Positions 35,207 through 44,684 of a stretch of 64,000 nucleotides of DNA are shown one piece after another. Position numbers and translations under genes: made by a program. The notes below the pieces were generated by a model, which was not told where the DNA came from, ran no database searches, and saw only the letters and a list, made by a program, of their open reading frames with translations. The stretch lies in NCBI RefSeq assembly GCF_029961765.1, contig NZ_CP124681.1, positions 2,728,001-2,792,000 of the forward strand. The letters are read 5' to 3'. Origin of the DNA: Nocardioides sp. QY071 (lineage in GTDB: Bacteria; Actinomycetota; Actinomycetes; Propionibacteriales; Nocardioidaceae). Within the stretch, counting starts at the first letter, position 1. Each line of letters starts with the position of its first letter.

Positions 35207-35461
35207 GATGTCTCCCGGTGGAGGGGCTGTTCGGTGTGGCGGCAGTCAAGTCCCGCCGGCCCCCGGGCACAGGAGGCATTGAGCACTGCGTCGCGTCCCG
35301 CACTGAGCACATCGCCCGATCTGCGCCCGCACCGTCGCCCACGATCCGGTCTACTGCGCCGCGACGGCCGTCACACGACTGTGCAACCAGCCCAGCGACC
35401 TCCGAGAGTGCTGTGCGGGATGCATGGTCAGCGCCCACCCCGCATCACTAGGCTGCCGCTC
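35207..35461. promoter_or_regulatory. Divergent control region of the two catabolic operons
   Basis: 255 bp with no gene. On the plus strand TAGGCT (35448-35453) lies 8 nt before the HyuA-like GTG, so that operon is probably leaderless. Short copies of TGAGCAC occur near 35279 and 35304 and could be regulator half-sites. PucR, coded in the plus operon, is the obvious candidate regulator. No riboswitch-like fold was seen. Confidence 0.5.
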
Positions 35462-37048
35462 GTGGACCGCGTGCTGCGCCTGGGCATCGACGTCGGCGGA
35501 ACCAACACCGACGCGGTGCTGCTCGCTGGCGACACCGTCGTCGCCAGCGCCAAGGAGGCCTCCACCGCCGACGTCACCACCGGCATCGCCCGCGCCATCA
35601 GCGCCGTGGTCGCCTCCCGGCCCGGCCTGGCGCGCGAGGTCGCGGCCGTGATGATCGGCACGACGCACTTCCTCAACGCGCTGGTCGACGGCTCCCACCT
35701 CGCACCGACCGCCGTCATCCGCCTCGGCCTGCCGGCGGCCGCCGCGGTGCCCCCGCTGTCGGGCTGGCCGGAGCGGCTCCGCGCGTCGGTCGGCGGTCAC
35801 GTCTTCCTGTGCCACGGCGGTCACGAGTACGACGGCCGGCTGATCGCGCCGTTCGACCCTGCCGAGTTCCGCGCCGCGCTGGACGCCGCCCACCACGCCG
35901 GCGCCCGGTCCTACGCCATCTCGTCGGTCTTCTCCCCCGTCGCCCCCGACCTGGAGCTGGCCGCGGCGCAGATCCTGGCCGAGGAGCTGCCCGACGCGCC
36001 GGTCAGCCTGTCCCACGAGATCGGGACGCTCGGCCTGCTCGAGCGGGAGAACGCGACCGCGATCAACGCCGCCCTGCGCGAGCTCGCCGAGCGCGTCACC
36101 GACGGCCTCGTCGCCGCCGTACGGGCCGCTCGGGTCGACGCGCCGATCTTCCTCAGCAGCAACGACGGCGCACTGATGGGCGTCGAGTACGCCCGCCGGT
36201 TCCCCGTCACGACGCTCGCGTCCGGCCCCGCGAACTCGATGCGCGGCGCGGCCGTGCTCGCGGGCCGGAGCACCTGCACCGTCATCGATGTCGGCGGCAC
36301 GACCGTCGACATCGGCGTGCTGGAGCAGGGCTATCCGCGCGAGGCTCCCGACGACGTCAGCGTCGCGCTGGTACCGACCAACGTCCGGATGCCTGACGTG
36401 ATCTCGCTGAGCTTCGGCGGCGGCAGCGTCGTGGGCGGGTCGGCGGAGCGACCGACCCTGGGCCCGCGCAGCGTCGGCCTCCGCCTGCGCCAGGACGCCC
36501 TCGTCTTCGGCGGCGACGTCCTCACCGCGACCGACATCGCGGTCGCGGCCGGACGGTGCGACCTCGGCGACCGCAGCCTGACCCGCGGTGTGCCGCGCCC
36601 CCTGGTCGACGCCGTGCTGGGAGGGGTCCGGCAGTCCGTCGCGGACGCCGTCGACCGGATGCGGCTCTCGGTCGACCCGGTGACCGCGGTCGTGGTCGGC
36701 GGCGGCGGTGCCATCGTCCCCGACGACCTGCCCGAGGTCGCCGAGGTGCTCCGGCCCGATCACCACGAGGTCGCCAACGCGGTCGGCGCGGCCGTCGCGC
36801 GCGTCAGCGGCGAGGTCGACCGGGTGGTCACCGTCACCGGCACAGGGGCGCGCGACGCCGTCGAGGCCGCCGCCCAGGAGGCGGTCGACCGCGCCATCGC
36901 CGCCGGGGCCCGGCCGAGCACGGTGCAGGTCGTCGACACCGTCCGGCTTCCCCTCAACTACCTGCCCGGCGAGGCCTACCGGGTGCGGGTGAAGGCCGTC
37001 GGCGAGCTGGCCCTCCAGGACCCGCCGCCGGAGCTGCGCCATGGCTGA
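35462..37048 (+). CDS. Hydantoinase/oxoprolinase HyuA-like protein (second of two)
   Basis: 528 residues, clearly paralogous to the HyuA-like protein at 29981: LRLGIDVGGTNTDAVLLAG at the start, GTTHFLNAL, VIDVGGTTVDIGVLEQG (about 278) and VVVGGGGAIVPDD. The GTG at 35462 is chosen because the fold starts at once and a TAGGCT box lies 8 nt upstream; an in-frame ATG at 35420 would add 14 residues. Actin-like ATPase acting on cyclic amides or a related substrate. It heads the plus-strand operon and overlaps its DUF917 partner by 8 bp. Confidence 0.87.
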   Translation: MDRVLRLGIDVGGTNTDAVLLAGDTVVASAKEASTADVTTGIARAISAVVASRPGLAREVAAVMIGTTHFLNALVDGSHLAPTAVIRLGLPAAAAVPPLSGWPERLRASVGGHVFLCHGGHEYDGRLIAPFDPAEFRAALDAAHHAGARSYAISSVFSPVAPDLELAAAQILAEELPDAPVSLSHEIGTLGLLERENATAINAALRELAERVTDGLVAAVRAARVDAPIFLSSNDGALMGVEYARRFPVTTLASGPANSMRGAAVLAGRSTCTVIDVGGTTVDIGVLEQGYPREAPDDVSVALVPTNVRMPDVISLSFGGGSVVGGSAERPTLGPRSVGLRLRQDALVFGGDVLTATDIAVAAGRCDLGDRSLTRGVPRPLVDAVLGGVRQSVADAVDRMRLSVDPVTAVVVGGGGAIVPDDLPEVAEVLRPDHHEVANAVGAAVARVSGEVDRVVTVTGTGARDAVEAAAQEAVDRAIAAGARPSTVQVVDTVRLPLNYLPGEAYRVRVKAVGELALQDPPPELRHG

Positions 37049-38093
37049 GCGCCGTATCGAGCGCCGTATCGAGCGCGAGGACGTCGACGCCTTCGCCGCC
37101 GGCGCCGCGGTCCTCGGCGCGGGCGGCGGGGGCGACGTGCGGGTCGGGGCCCACCTCCTCCGGCACCTGCTCGCGGACCGCTCCCTGCGGCTGGTGCCCG
37201 CCGCGGACCTCGCGCCTGACGGCATCGTGGTCCACACCGGCGCCGTCGGCTCCCCGGACGTGATCTCCGAGCGCCTGCTCAGCCCGGTCGACCTGGCCCG
37301 GGCGGCGGCCGCCGTCGCCGAGCAGGTCATGGGGCCGATCCGCGCCGCCGCCGCCTTCGAGATCGGCGGACTCAACGCCCTCGTCGGCGCGATCGGCGCC
37401 ATCGAGCTCGGCCTGCCGTTCGTCGACGGCGACCTGATGGGCCGCGCCTTCCCGAGGCTCACCCAGAACACACTGGCCCTCAACGGAGTCGCGCCGGTTC
37501 CCCTCGCGGTGGCCAGCCCCGCGGGCGACGTGGTCGTCGTACCGCTGATGGGGCCGCGGGCGGTCGAGCCGATCCTGGCGGGCATCACCGCCGGCATGGG
37601 CGGAGCCGCCTCGGTCGCGGGCTACCCGATCGCCGCCGGCGACCTCGACCGGATGGGCGTGCGTGGCAGCGTCAGCGCCTGCATCGAGCTCGGTCGCCGG
37701 TTCCTGGCCGCCCGATCCGCCGCGCTGCCCGTGCTCATCGCCGACCTCGGCGCCCGGCTGCACGGGGTCGGCCGGGTCGAGGAGATCGTCCCGCGCAGCA
37801 GCGACGCCCCCGGGACGCTGACCGTGATCGACGGCGGCGACGGCGCGGTCGTGCGGGTCGACCACCAGGAGGAGTTCCTGGCGACGACCGTCGACGGCGT
37901 GCCGGGCGCGCTGACGCCCGACGTCGTCGCGGTCCTCGACAACCGCAGCCGGCGCCCGCTCCAGGTCGAGGAGGTCCGGGTCGGGCAGGCGGTCGTCGTC
38001 TGCTCACTGCCGGCGCTGCACGCCTGGCCCGAGAGCGCCCGCCACCTGGTCGGGCCGAGTGCCTTCGGCCTGGTCGAGACGGAGGAACGATGA
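37041..38093 (+). CDS. DUF917 protein, hydantoinase-operon type (second of two)
   Basis: 350 residues, the partner of the second HyuA-like protein: GAAVLGAGGGGDVRVGAHLL (about 21-40), FEIGGLNALVGAIG, DGDLMGRAFPRL and a C-terminal DVVAVLDNRSRRPL stretch. Shorter and more diverged than the copy at 28905. The N-terminus contains a 12-bp direct repeat (37047-37070) giving the doubled RRIE sequence. ATG lies inside the HyuA-like end; its own stop overlaps the pucR start (ATGA). Function by association only. Confidence 0.82.
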   Translation: MAERRIERRIEREDVDAFAAGAAVLGAGGGGDVRVGAHLLRHLLADRSLRLVPAADLAPDGIVVHTGAVGSPDVISERLLSPVDLARAAAAVAEQVMGPIRAAAAFEIGGLNALVGAIGAIELGLPFVDGDLMGRAFPRLTQNTLALNGVAPVPLAVASPAGDVVVVPLMGPRAVEPILAGITAGMGGAASVAGYPIAAGDLDRMGVRGSVSACIELGRRFLAARSAALPVLIADLGARLHGVGRVEEIVPRSSDAPGTLTVIDGGDGAVVRVDHQEEFLATTVDGVPGALTPDVVAVLDNRSRRPLQVEEVRVGQAVVVCSLPALHAWPESARHLVGPSAFGLVETEER

Positions 38094-39610
38094 GCGAGAC
38101 GCTGCGGGTTGCGGACCTGTTGGGCGAACCGGAGCTGCGCGACGCCCGGGTGGTCGCGGGCGCCGCCGGCCTGGAGCGGCTGGTCCTCGATGTCGCCTGG
38201 TACGACGCCGACGACCCCGAGGCCGTCGCTGACAGCCTGCTGCTGTGCCGCCCGGAGGCGGTCGCCCCGGCGTACCGGCTCGACGCGCTGGTGCGCCGGG
38301 CCCACGACGCGGGGGTCGCCGGGCTGCTCGTCATCGCCCAGGCCGAGCTGCCGCTGCTGGCCACCAGCCGGCTCGCCGACCGGCTCGCCGTACCCCTGGT
38401 GTGGCTGCCGCACGGCCGCCCGGTGCAGGTGCTGCAGGAGCTGACCGTGCGGGTGCGGGCACCGGAGCTCGCCGAGGCGCGGGTGGTGAACCGGGTGGTC
38501 CGCCGGATCCACGGCCGGCACACCGCGCCGGAGATCCTCGGCGCCGTCGCCGACGAGCTCGGCATCGCGGTGTCGATGCTGACCGCCGACGGACGCAGCC
38601 TGGTCGGTCCCGAGGTGGAGCTCCCCCCGGACATCCACCTGGACCGGGCCATCCCCCAGCGCGACGACGGCTGCCTGGTACATCCGGTGCACGACCCCGA
38701 CAGCCCGCGAGTCACGGCCTGGCTGGGCTGCCGGCTCCCCCTGCCCTCCCACGGCCGGATGAACCAGGTCGCCAGCGCCCTCGCCGTCGCCGAGCCCCAC
38801 GTGCGCAGCTGGCTCACGACGCAGCGGGCACAGAGCCGGCACGACGCTCTCGTCGAGCGGCAGACCCTCGCCGAGATCGTCGCGCACCGCGACGGCGTCA
38901 GCCGCGGCGTCGTGGAGAGCGCGGTGTCCCTGGGCTGGCAGCTGCAGCAGTGGCATGTCGGTCTGCACGCGGTGCCCCGAACCGGGCTCGACGACAGCGA
39001 GCGGGAGCGGGCCCGCGCCCGGTGGGCGGCCGAGCTCGCCGCCCAGGGCATCGCCGTGGTCGCCTGCCAGGACGACGGCGACCGCTGGCTGGCCTGGTCC
39101 TCCGCGGAGGCCGAGCCGCCGACCGCGGACGCGCGCGCCGTGCTGCAGCGGGTCCGCCGGGCGGCGGCCGCGATGCCCCGCGATCTCGGCATCGCGGTCG
39201 GCATCGGGCGTCCCCACCGCGGTCCCGGCGGCCTCGTCGAGACGCTCGACGAGGCGCGCAATGCGGCGCTGCTGGCGCTGAGCCACGACTACCGACCCGT
39301 CGTCGAGCACTCCGACGAGCTCGGCGTCGCGCGACTGCTGGCCACCTGGCAGGAGTCGGAGGTGACCCGGTCCTTCGCCGAGACCGCGCTCGCTCCGCTG
39401 ATGGATACCGCGTCCCAGGGCCTGCTCGCGACCCTGCGCGCCTATCTCGAGTGTGGCGGGTCCGTGGTCGAGACGGCCGCCGCGACCGGGGTGCACCGCA
39501 ACACGATCACCACCCGGCTGCAACAGATCCGCGAGCGGCTCGGCGTCGACCTCAACGACCCCAGCCAGCGGCTCGCGCTCCAGGTGGCCTGCCGGTCGCT
39601 GCGGGCCTGA
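38090..39610 (+). CDS. PucR family transcriptional regulator
   Basis: 506 residues. N-terminal PucR sensory domain (about 8-125), a middle GAF/GGDEF-like region (about 290-410), and the C-terminal PucR helix-turn-helix (about 440-500, LRAYLECGGSVVETAAATGVHRNTITTRLQQI). The family is named after the purine catabolism regulator of Bacillus and controls degradation of nitrogen-containing compounds. Its place inside the operon, in frame overlap with the DUF917 gene, makes it the likely local regulator of both divergent operons. Confidence 0.9.
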   Translation: MSETLRVADLLGEPELRDARVVAGAAGLERLVLDVAWYDADDPEAVADSLLLCRPEAVAPAYRLDALVRRAHDAGVAGLLVIAQAELPLLATSRLADRLAVPLVWLPHGRPVQVLQELTVRVRAPELAEARVVNRVVRRIHGRHTAPEILGAVADELGIAVSMLTADGRSLVGPEVELPPDIHLDRAIPQRDDGCLVHPVHDPDSPRVTAWLGCRLPLPSHGRMNQVASALAVAEPHVRSWLTTQRAQSRHDALVERQTLAEIVAHRDGVSRGVVESAVSLGWQLQQWHVGLHAVPRTGLDDSERERARARWAAELAAQGIAVVACQDDGDRWLAWSSAEAEPPTADARAVLQRVRRAAAAMPRDLGIAVGIGRPHRGPGGLVETLDEARNAALLALSHDYRPVVEHSDELGVARLLATWQESEVTRSFAETALAPLMDTASQGLLATLRAYLECGGSVVETAAATGVHRNTITTRLQQIRERLGVDLNDPSQRLALQVACRSLRA

Positions 39611-39692
39611 GCCGGTCCCGATGCGGCCACCGGCCCAGCCGCTCCCCCGGGTCTGTGCACCTCGCCCATGCCCCGTGGCCGGGACCCGGACC

Positions 39693-39698
39693 TAGCGT
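39693..39698 (+). promoter_or_regulatory. Putative -10 box before the racemase gene
   Basis: TAGCGT, 29 nt before the ATG, leaving a short leader with a ribosome site AACAGGAG. Suggests a second promoter for the distal half of the plus operon. Confidence 0.4.
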
Positions 39699-39727
39699 CG
39701 GAGGTCCCCGAACAACAGGAGCCCTTC

Positions 39728-40447
39728 ATGCACATCCGAGTCATCCTGCCCGCGATCGGCGACACCTTCCTGCAGGCCGCCCTCGACGACGCCACATCCT
39801 GGGCGCTGCCCGACACCAAGATCGACGCCGTACCGCTGTTGCGCGGCACGGCCAGCATCGAGTCGGAGTACGACGAGGCGCTCGCCGCGCCCGGCATCCT
39901 GGACCGGATCGCCGAGGCCAAGGCCGACGGCGTCGACGGCGTCTTCATCACCTGCTTCGGAGACCCGGGCGTGCACGCGGCGCGCGAGGTGATCGACGTA
40001 CCCGTGGTCGGCGGCTTCGAGCCAGCCATCTTCACCGCGATGGCCCACGGCGAGCGGGTCGCGATCATCACCGTGCTGCCGAACGTGCTGCCCATGCTGC
40101 GCTCCCTCGCGCGCCGCTACGGCGTGGAGGACCGCATCTCCGCGATCCGGGTCATCGATCTCCCGGTCCTCGGCCTCGACGACCACGAGCTGATGATCCA
40201 GCGCCTCTCCGAGCAGGCCATCGACCTGGTCGAGTCCGGGGAGGCCGACGTCATCGTCCTCGGCTGCACCGGCATGCTCGGCGTCGTCGACCGGATCCGC
40301 GAGGCACTCGCCGAGGCCGGCCACCGGGTCCCGGTCGTCGACCCGACCGGAGCGGCGATCTCCTGGCTGGAGAGCAGCGTGCGGCTCGGCCTGTTCCCGA
40401 GCCGCACGACCTACATGGTGCCGCCGGAGAAGGCCCGCAACGCGTGA
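39728..40447 (+). CDS. Aspartate/glutamate/hydantoin racemase family protein
   Basis: 239 residues. Cofactor-independent racemase fold with the two catalytic cysteines Cys76 (ITCFGDPG) and Cys180 (VLGCTGM). The family racemises amino acids or 5-substituted hydantoins, or isomerises maleate. In this operon a hydantoin or amino-acid racemase is the natural reading. The ATG has a good ribosome site (AGGAG, 6-nt spacer). The stop overlaps the next start by four bases, but a strong hairpin follows directly. Confidence 0.88.
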   Translation: MHIRVILPAIGDTFLQAALDDATSWALPDTKIDAVPLLRGTASIESEYDEALAAPGILDRIAEAKADGVDGVFITCFGDPGVHAAREVIDVPVVGGFEPAIFTAMAHGERVAIITVLPNVLPMLRSLARRYGVEDRISAIRVIDLPVLGLDDHELMIQRLSEQAIDLVESGEADVIVLGCTGMLGVVDRIREALAEAGHRVPVVDPTGAAISWLESSVRLGLFPSRTTYMVPPEKARNA

Positions 40448-41181
40448 GTCAGACCTTCCCCCAGAGCCCCGGCACCGTTCCCGTGCCGGGGCTCTGGCTC
40501 ACCGTGCTCGGCGCCGCGGCGCTCGCCGCCGTCCTCGCCGACGAGGGGACCCGGCCGCGCTGGCTCGGCATCGACCTCCAGCACGGCGAGATCGCCGAGT
40601 CCGGCCTGCCGGACCTGCTGCGCTGCGCCGAGCTCCACGCCACTCCCGTGCTGGTCCGGACCGCCGACCACAACCCCGCCGCCATCGGCCGCGCGCTCGA
40701 CCTCGGCGCCCGCGGGGTCGTGGTGCCCGCCGTCGAGAGCGTCGCCCAGGCGCAGGCCGTCGTCGCGGCGACCCGGTTCGCGCCCGAGGGTGTGCGCAGC
40801 GACGGCTACCGACGCAACCGGACAGCCCGGGCGCCCGGGTCGCTCGACGACCTCCCCGACCCGCTGGTGCTGCCGATGGTCGAGACCGCCGCCGGGCTCG
40901 ACGCCGCCGCCGGGATCCTCGGCGTCGACGGCGTCAGCGGCGTCTTCGTGGGCCCGATCGACCTGGCCCGCTCGTCTGGCTGGCGTCCCGACGGCCCCGA
41001 GCTGCTGGCCGCCGTCGCGGGCCTGTCCGTCCGGACCCGGAACTCCGGCCGCCTGCTCGCGATGTTCGCCCTCTCCGCGGAGCACGCCGCGACCCTGCCG
41101 CCCCTCGACCTCGTCGCCCTCGGCACCGATCTCGGCCTGCTCGGCACGGCGGTCGCCCGCACCTTCGGAGGCGCCCGATGA
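40444..41181 (+). CDS. HpcH/HpaI aldolase-like protein
   Basis: 245 residues. Class II aldolase/citrate lyase barrel: GLWLTVLGAAALAAVLADEG at the start, WLGIDLQHGE, a conserved metal-site VETAAGLDAAAGIL (about 145) and FVGPIDLARSSG (about 165-176). Such enzymes cleave 2-keto-3-deoxy or 2-keto-4-hydroxy acids to pyruvate plus an aldehyde. The GTG start overlaps the racemase stop, but the first codons are inside a 15-bp stem-loop; starts at GTG 40483 or 40501 are possible and would give a more typical N-terminus. Confidence 0.82.
   Translation: MSQTFPQSPGTVPVPGLWLTVLGAAALAAVLADEGTRPRWLGIDLQHGEIAESGLPDLLRCAELHATPVLVRTADHNPAAIGRALDLGARGVVVPAVESVAQAQAVVAATRFAPEGVRSDGYRRNRTARAPGSLDDLPDPLVLPMVETAAGLDAAAGILGVDGVSGVFVGPIDLARSSGWRPDGPELLAAVAGLSVRTRNSGRLLAMFALSAEHAATLPPLDLVALGTDLGLLGTAVARTFGGAR
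40461..40497 (+). other. Strong hairpin over the aldolase start
   Basis: Perfect 15-bp stem (40461-40475 with 40483-40497) and a 7-nt loop, 13 nt after the racemase stop. It has the shape of an intrinsic terminator yet lies in the first codons of the next gene. It may terminate part of the transcripts, protect the upstream mRNA or modulate translation of the aldolase. Confidence 0.75.
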
Positions 41182-42269
41182 CCCTCGACTTCGCCAGTGA
41201 CCACGCCGCCCCGGCCCATCCCGCGGTGCTCGCCGCGGTGGCCGAGGCCAACCGGGGCCGGGCGCCGTCATACGGCGCCGACCCGTGGACCCGGGAGGCC
41301 GAGCGCCGACTCCGCGAACTGCTCGGGCCGCGGGCGTCGTACGTCCCTGTCTTCAACGGCACCGGCGCCAACCTGCTGGTCCTGTCGGCGATGACGCGGC
41401 GCTGGGAGTCGGTGCTGTGCGCCGAGGACGCGCACATCCACACCGACGAGACGGCGGCGCCTGAGAAGGCCGGGCTCAAGCTGGTGCTGACGCCGTCGCC
41501 GGACGGCCGGATCCGGCCGGGCCGCCTCGCCGAGCACCTCGCCCACGGCAACCGGCACCGCGCCCAGGTGGCGGTGCTGTCGCTGACCCAGAGCACCGAG
41601 CTCGGCACCTGCTACTCGGTCGCCGACCTGCGGGCGCTGTGTGCCGAGGCCCACGACCTCGGCCTCGCGGTGCACCTCGACGGGGCGCGACTCGCCAACG
41701 CCGCCGTCACCCTCGGCGTCTCCTGGGCCGAGCTCACGACCGCCGTCGGCGTCGACGTGGTGTCGTTGGGCTCCAGCAAGAACGGCGGGCTCCTCGGCGA
41801 CGGAGTGGTGATCCTGGATCCCGACGCCGTGCCCGGCATCGACTACCTGCACAAGGCCGTCGGCCAGCTGCCGGCGAAGACGCGGTTCATCTCCGCCCAG
41901 CTCCTCGCCCTGCTCGACGACGACCTGTGGCGGCGCAACGCGGACCACGCCAACCACCAGGCGCTGCGGCTGGCCGCCGGGCTCGCGCCGCTCGACGATG
42001 TCGCCCTGCCGGTGCCCACCGAGGCGAACGCCGTCTTCGCCGATCTCGCGGCCCCGGTCGCCGAGCAGGTCGCCCGGGAGGTCGCGCTGACGACCTGGCG
42101 TGGCCGCGGCGATCGCCGGCTGGTGCGGCTGATGACCGCGTGGGACACCGATCCGGCCGACGTCGACCGTGTCGTCGAGTGCGTCGCACGAGCCGTGGAG
42201 GCGTGCCGCCCGAACCACGCCGAACCGGTGTGCAGCTCGCCCACTGCCCCGGACGCGGCGCGTCCCTAG
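41178..42269 (+). CDS. Low-specificity threonine aldolase-like PLP enzyme
   Basis: 363 residues. Beta-eliminating-lyase/threonine aldolase family, fold-type I: GTGANLLVLSAM, AHIHTDETAAPE with the stacking His, the LHLDGARLANAAV segment with Asp168, and the PLP lysine Lys201 in SLGSSKNGGLLGDG. It would split a beta-hydroxy amino acid into glycine and an aldehyde, or form one. Overlaps the aldolase stop by four bases. Role in the operon is inferred only from company. Confidence 0.88.
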   Translation: MTLDFASDHAAPAHPAVLAAVAEANRGRAPSYGADPWTREAERRLRELLGPRASYVPVFNGTGANLLVLSAMTRRWESVLCAEDAHIHTDETAAPEKAGLKLVLTPSPDGRIRPGRLAEHLAHGNRHRAQVAVLSLTQSTELGTCYSVADLRALCAEAHDLGLAVHLDGARLANAAVTLGVSWAELTTAVGVDVVSLGSSKNGGLLGDGVVILDPDAVPGIDYLHKAVGQLPAKTRFISAQLLALLDDDLWRRNADHANHQALRLAAGLAPLDDVALPVPTEANAVFADLAAPVAEQVAREVALTTWRGRGDRRLVRLMTAWDTDPADVDRVVECVARAVEACRPNHAEPVCSSPTAPDAARP

Positions 42270-42272
42270 GGT
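42267..42272 (+). promoter_or_regulatory. -10 box of the branched-chain aminotransferase gene
   Basis: TAGGGT, 7 nt before the ATG at 42280, overlapping the end of the previous gene; predicts an internal leaderless promoter. Confidence 0.45.
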
Positions 42273-42279
42273 CGCCGAC

Positions 42280-43332
42280 ATGACCGACACATCGCTCGCG
42301 GCCTACCCGAGCACGACCTTCGGCGCCGCGCTCGCCGACCACATGGTCACCCTGCGCTGGACCGCAGACGGCGGCTGGACCGCCGCGCGCCTCGGCCCGC
42401 TCACCGACCTGCGACTGTCACCGGCCGCGATGGTCCTCCACTACGGGCAGGCGATCTTCGAGGGGATGAAGGCCTACCGCGGCGAGGACGACGCGGTCCG
42501 CCTCTTCCGACCCGAGGTGAACGCCGCCCGGCTCCAGTCGTCCGCGCGCCGGATGGCGATGCCCGAGCTGCCCGTCGCCGACTTCGTCGCGGCCGTCGAG
42601 CTGTTCACCGCGGCCTGCGCGGACGTCGTACCGGTGGGATCGGGGCGCAGCCTCTACCTCCGCCCGTTCATGATCGCCACCGAGCCCGCCCTCGGCACCC
42701 GGCCCTCCCGGGAGTACGCGTTCCACGTCATCGGCTCGCCCGCCGGGTCCTACTTCGCCTCCGGGTACGACGGCATCCGCGTCTGGGTCGAGGAGCACCA
42801 GCCCCGGGCCTTCCCCGGTGGCACCGGCGCCGCCAAGTGCGCCGGCAACTACGCCGGCGGCATGCTGGTCCAGCAGGCCGCCACCGACCGCGGCTGCCAG
42901 CAGGTGCTCTACCTCGACGCCCGCGAGGGGCGCCACCTCGAGGAGCTCGGCGGGATGAACGTCGTCGTCGTCCTCGAGGAGCCGAGCGGAACGACCCTGG
43001 TCACGCCACGGACCAGCGACACCATCCTCGCCGGGGTCACCCGGGACTCGATCCTCACCCTGGCCCGCGACCTCGGCGCCCGGGTCGAGGAGCGCCAGGT
43101 CGCCTTCGCCGAGATCGAGGCCGGTGCCCGGTCCGGGCGGGTGGCCGAGCTGTTCGCGTGCGGGACCGCCGCGGTCGTCACGCCGATCGCGGAGCTGTGC
43201 TGGACCGGCGGCTCCGTGCGGATCGGCGACGGACGCCCGGGCCGCTGGACCACGGCCCTGCGCGACGACCTGCTGGGCCTGCAGGAGGGCCGCACGCCCG
43301 ACCGCTACGGCTGGACGCGGGTGGTCCGGTGA
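42280..43332 (+). CDS. ilvE: Branched-chain amino acid aminotransferase
   Basis: 350 residues, class IV PLP aminotransferase. Signature EGMKAYRG (about 61-68), YLRPFMIATEP, and the PLP lysine Lys186 in GGTGAAKCAGNYAGG; GMNVVVV and the T-P-x-T-S-D-T-I-L-A-G-V-T-R segment follow. Interconverts Leu/Ile/Val and their keto acids, or a related substrate if this is a second copy recruited to the operon. ATG at 42280 with a TAGGGT box 7 nt upstream. Overlaps the M20 gene by four bases. Confidence 0.92.
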   Translation: MTDTSLAAYPSTTFGAALADHMVTLRWTADGGWTAARLGPLTDLRLSPAAMVLHYGQAIFEGMKAYRGEDDAVRLFRPEVNAARLQSSARRMAMPELPVADFVAAVELFTAACADVVPVGSGRSLYLRPFMIATEPALGTRPSREYAFHVIGSPAGSYFASGYDGIRVWVEEHQPRAFPGGTGAAKCAGNYAGGMLVQQAATDRGCQQVLYLDAREGRHLEELGGMNVVVVLEEPSGTTLVTPRTSDTILAGVTRDSILTLARDLGARVEERQVAFAEIEAGARSGRVAELFACGTAAVVTPIAELCWTGGSVRIGDGRPGRWTTALRDDLLGLQEGRTPDRYGWTRVVR

Positions 43333-44684
43333 GCGCGCGCACCGCGGAGCTCGCGGGCCGCCTCGAAGCGGTGCTGCCGACGGTGCTGGAGCGGCTGGCC
43401 GACCTGGTCGCCGTGCCGTCGGTCAGCGTGGACCCGGCGCATCGCGCCGACGTGCTGCGCAGCGCCCGGCAGAGCGCCGAGGCGTTCAGCGACCTCGGGC
43501 TCGAGGTGTCGGTCGTGAGCGTCGACGGCGGACAGCCGGCTGTGCTCGGCCGGTCCCGGCAGGTCGAGGGGCCGACCGTGCTGCTCTACGCCCACCACGA
43601 CGTGCAGCCCACCGGCGAGGCCGGCTCCTGGACCAGCCAGCCGTTCACGGCGACCCGCCGCGGTGACCGGCTGTTCGGGCGGGGCGCCGCCGACGACAAG
43701 GCCGGCATCGGCGTCCACCTGGCCGCGCTGGCCGTGCTCGGCCCGGAGCTGGGCTGCAACGTCCGGATCCTGGTCGAGGGCGAGGAGGAGATCGGCTCCC
43801 CCAGCCTGCCGAAGCTGCTCGTCGAGCACGGTGAGGCACTCGCCGCGGACGTCGTCGTGGTCGCCGACTCGGTCAACTGGGCCGTCGGGACACCCTCGCT
43901 CACCACCTCACTGCGCGGCATCCTCGACCTCGAGGTGGCCGTCAGCGTCCTCGACCACGACCTCCACTCGGGCGCCTGGGGCGGCGCCGTGCCGGACGCG
44001 GCCGGCGCTCTGGTGCGCGCCGTGGCGAGCCTGTACGACACCGACGGCTCCGTCGCGGTCCCGGGCCTCGCGGGCCCCGGTCTCACCCCCGGCGTCGAGT
44101 ACGACGAGCAGGTGCTGCGCGCCGACGCCGGCATCCCGGCCACCAGCTCCCTGCCCGGCCGCGGCTCGCTCACGTCGCGGCTGTGGCGCCAGCCGTCGAT
44201 CACACTGATCGGAACCGACCTGCCGGCTGTCGGCGACGCCGCCCACGTGCTCCGTGCCCGCGCGACGGCCCGGCTCTCGGTGCGGATCCCGCCGGGCGTC
44301 GTACCCGAGGCGGCGGTGGATGCGGTCACCGCCCACCTGCGGGCCCACGTGCCGCACGGCGCGACCGTCACTACCACTGTGCGCGCGTGCGCGCACCCGG
44401 TGGACCTCGGCGACGACAGCCCCGCCCACGCGGTGATGACCGGTGCCCTGCGCGACGCCTGGGAGGCCGAGCCGGTCGACATCGGCGTCGGCGGCTCGAT
44501 CCCGCTGATCCACCTGCTCGCCGAGTCCTTCCCCGAGGCGACCGTGCTGGTCACCGCCGTCGAGGACCCCGACACCCGGGCGCACGGCATCGACGAGAGC
44601 TTGCACCTCGGCGAGTTCCGCAGGGCGTGCCTCGCCGAGGCGCTGCTGCTCGACCGGATCGGTTCCGGTCTCGCCGGCTCCTAG
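43329..44684 (+). CDS. M20 family dipeptidase
   Basis: 451 residues. Zinc dipeptidase of the M20 family: metal ligands in [11 protein letters not shown] (about 85) and [10 protein letters not shown] (about 118), the catalytic pair in [11 protein letters not shown] (about 148), VVADSVNW, and the dimerisation domain containing [13 protein letters not shown]; the late histidine is in AHGIDES (about 427). Cytosolic, acts on dipeptides or N-carbamoyl/acyl amino acids. Last gene of the plus operon. Its stop codon TAG and that of mpa overlap on the same CTAG. Confidence 0.9.
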   Translation: MSARTAELAGRLEAVLPTVLERLADLVAVPSVSVDPAHRADVLRSARQSAEAFSDLGLEVSVVSVDGGQPAVLGRSRQVEGPTVLLYAHHDVQPTGEAGSWTSQPFTATRRGDRLFGRGAADDKAGIGVHLAALAVLGPELGCNVRILVEGEEEIGSPSLPKLLVEHGEALAADVVVVADSVNWAVGTPSLTTSLRGILDLEVAVSVLDHDLHSGAWGGAVPDAAGALVRAVASLYDTDGSVAVPGLAGPGLTPGVEYDEQVLRADAGIPATSSLPGRGSLTSRLWRQPSITLIGTDLPAVGDAAHVLRARATARLSVRIPPGVVPEAAVDAVTAHLRAHVPHGATVTTTVRACAHPVDLGDDSPAHAVMTGALRDAWEAEPVDIGVGGSIPLIHLLAESFPEATVLVTAVEDPDTRAHGIDESLHLGEFRRACLAEALLLDRIGSGLAGS

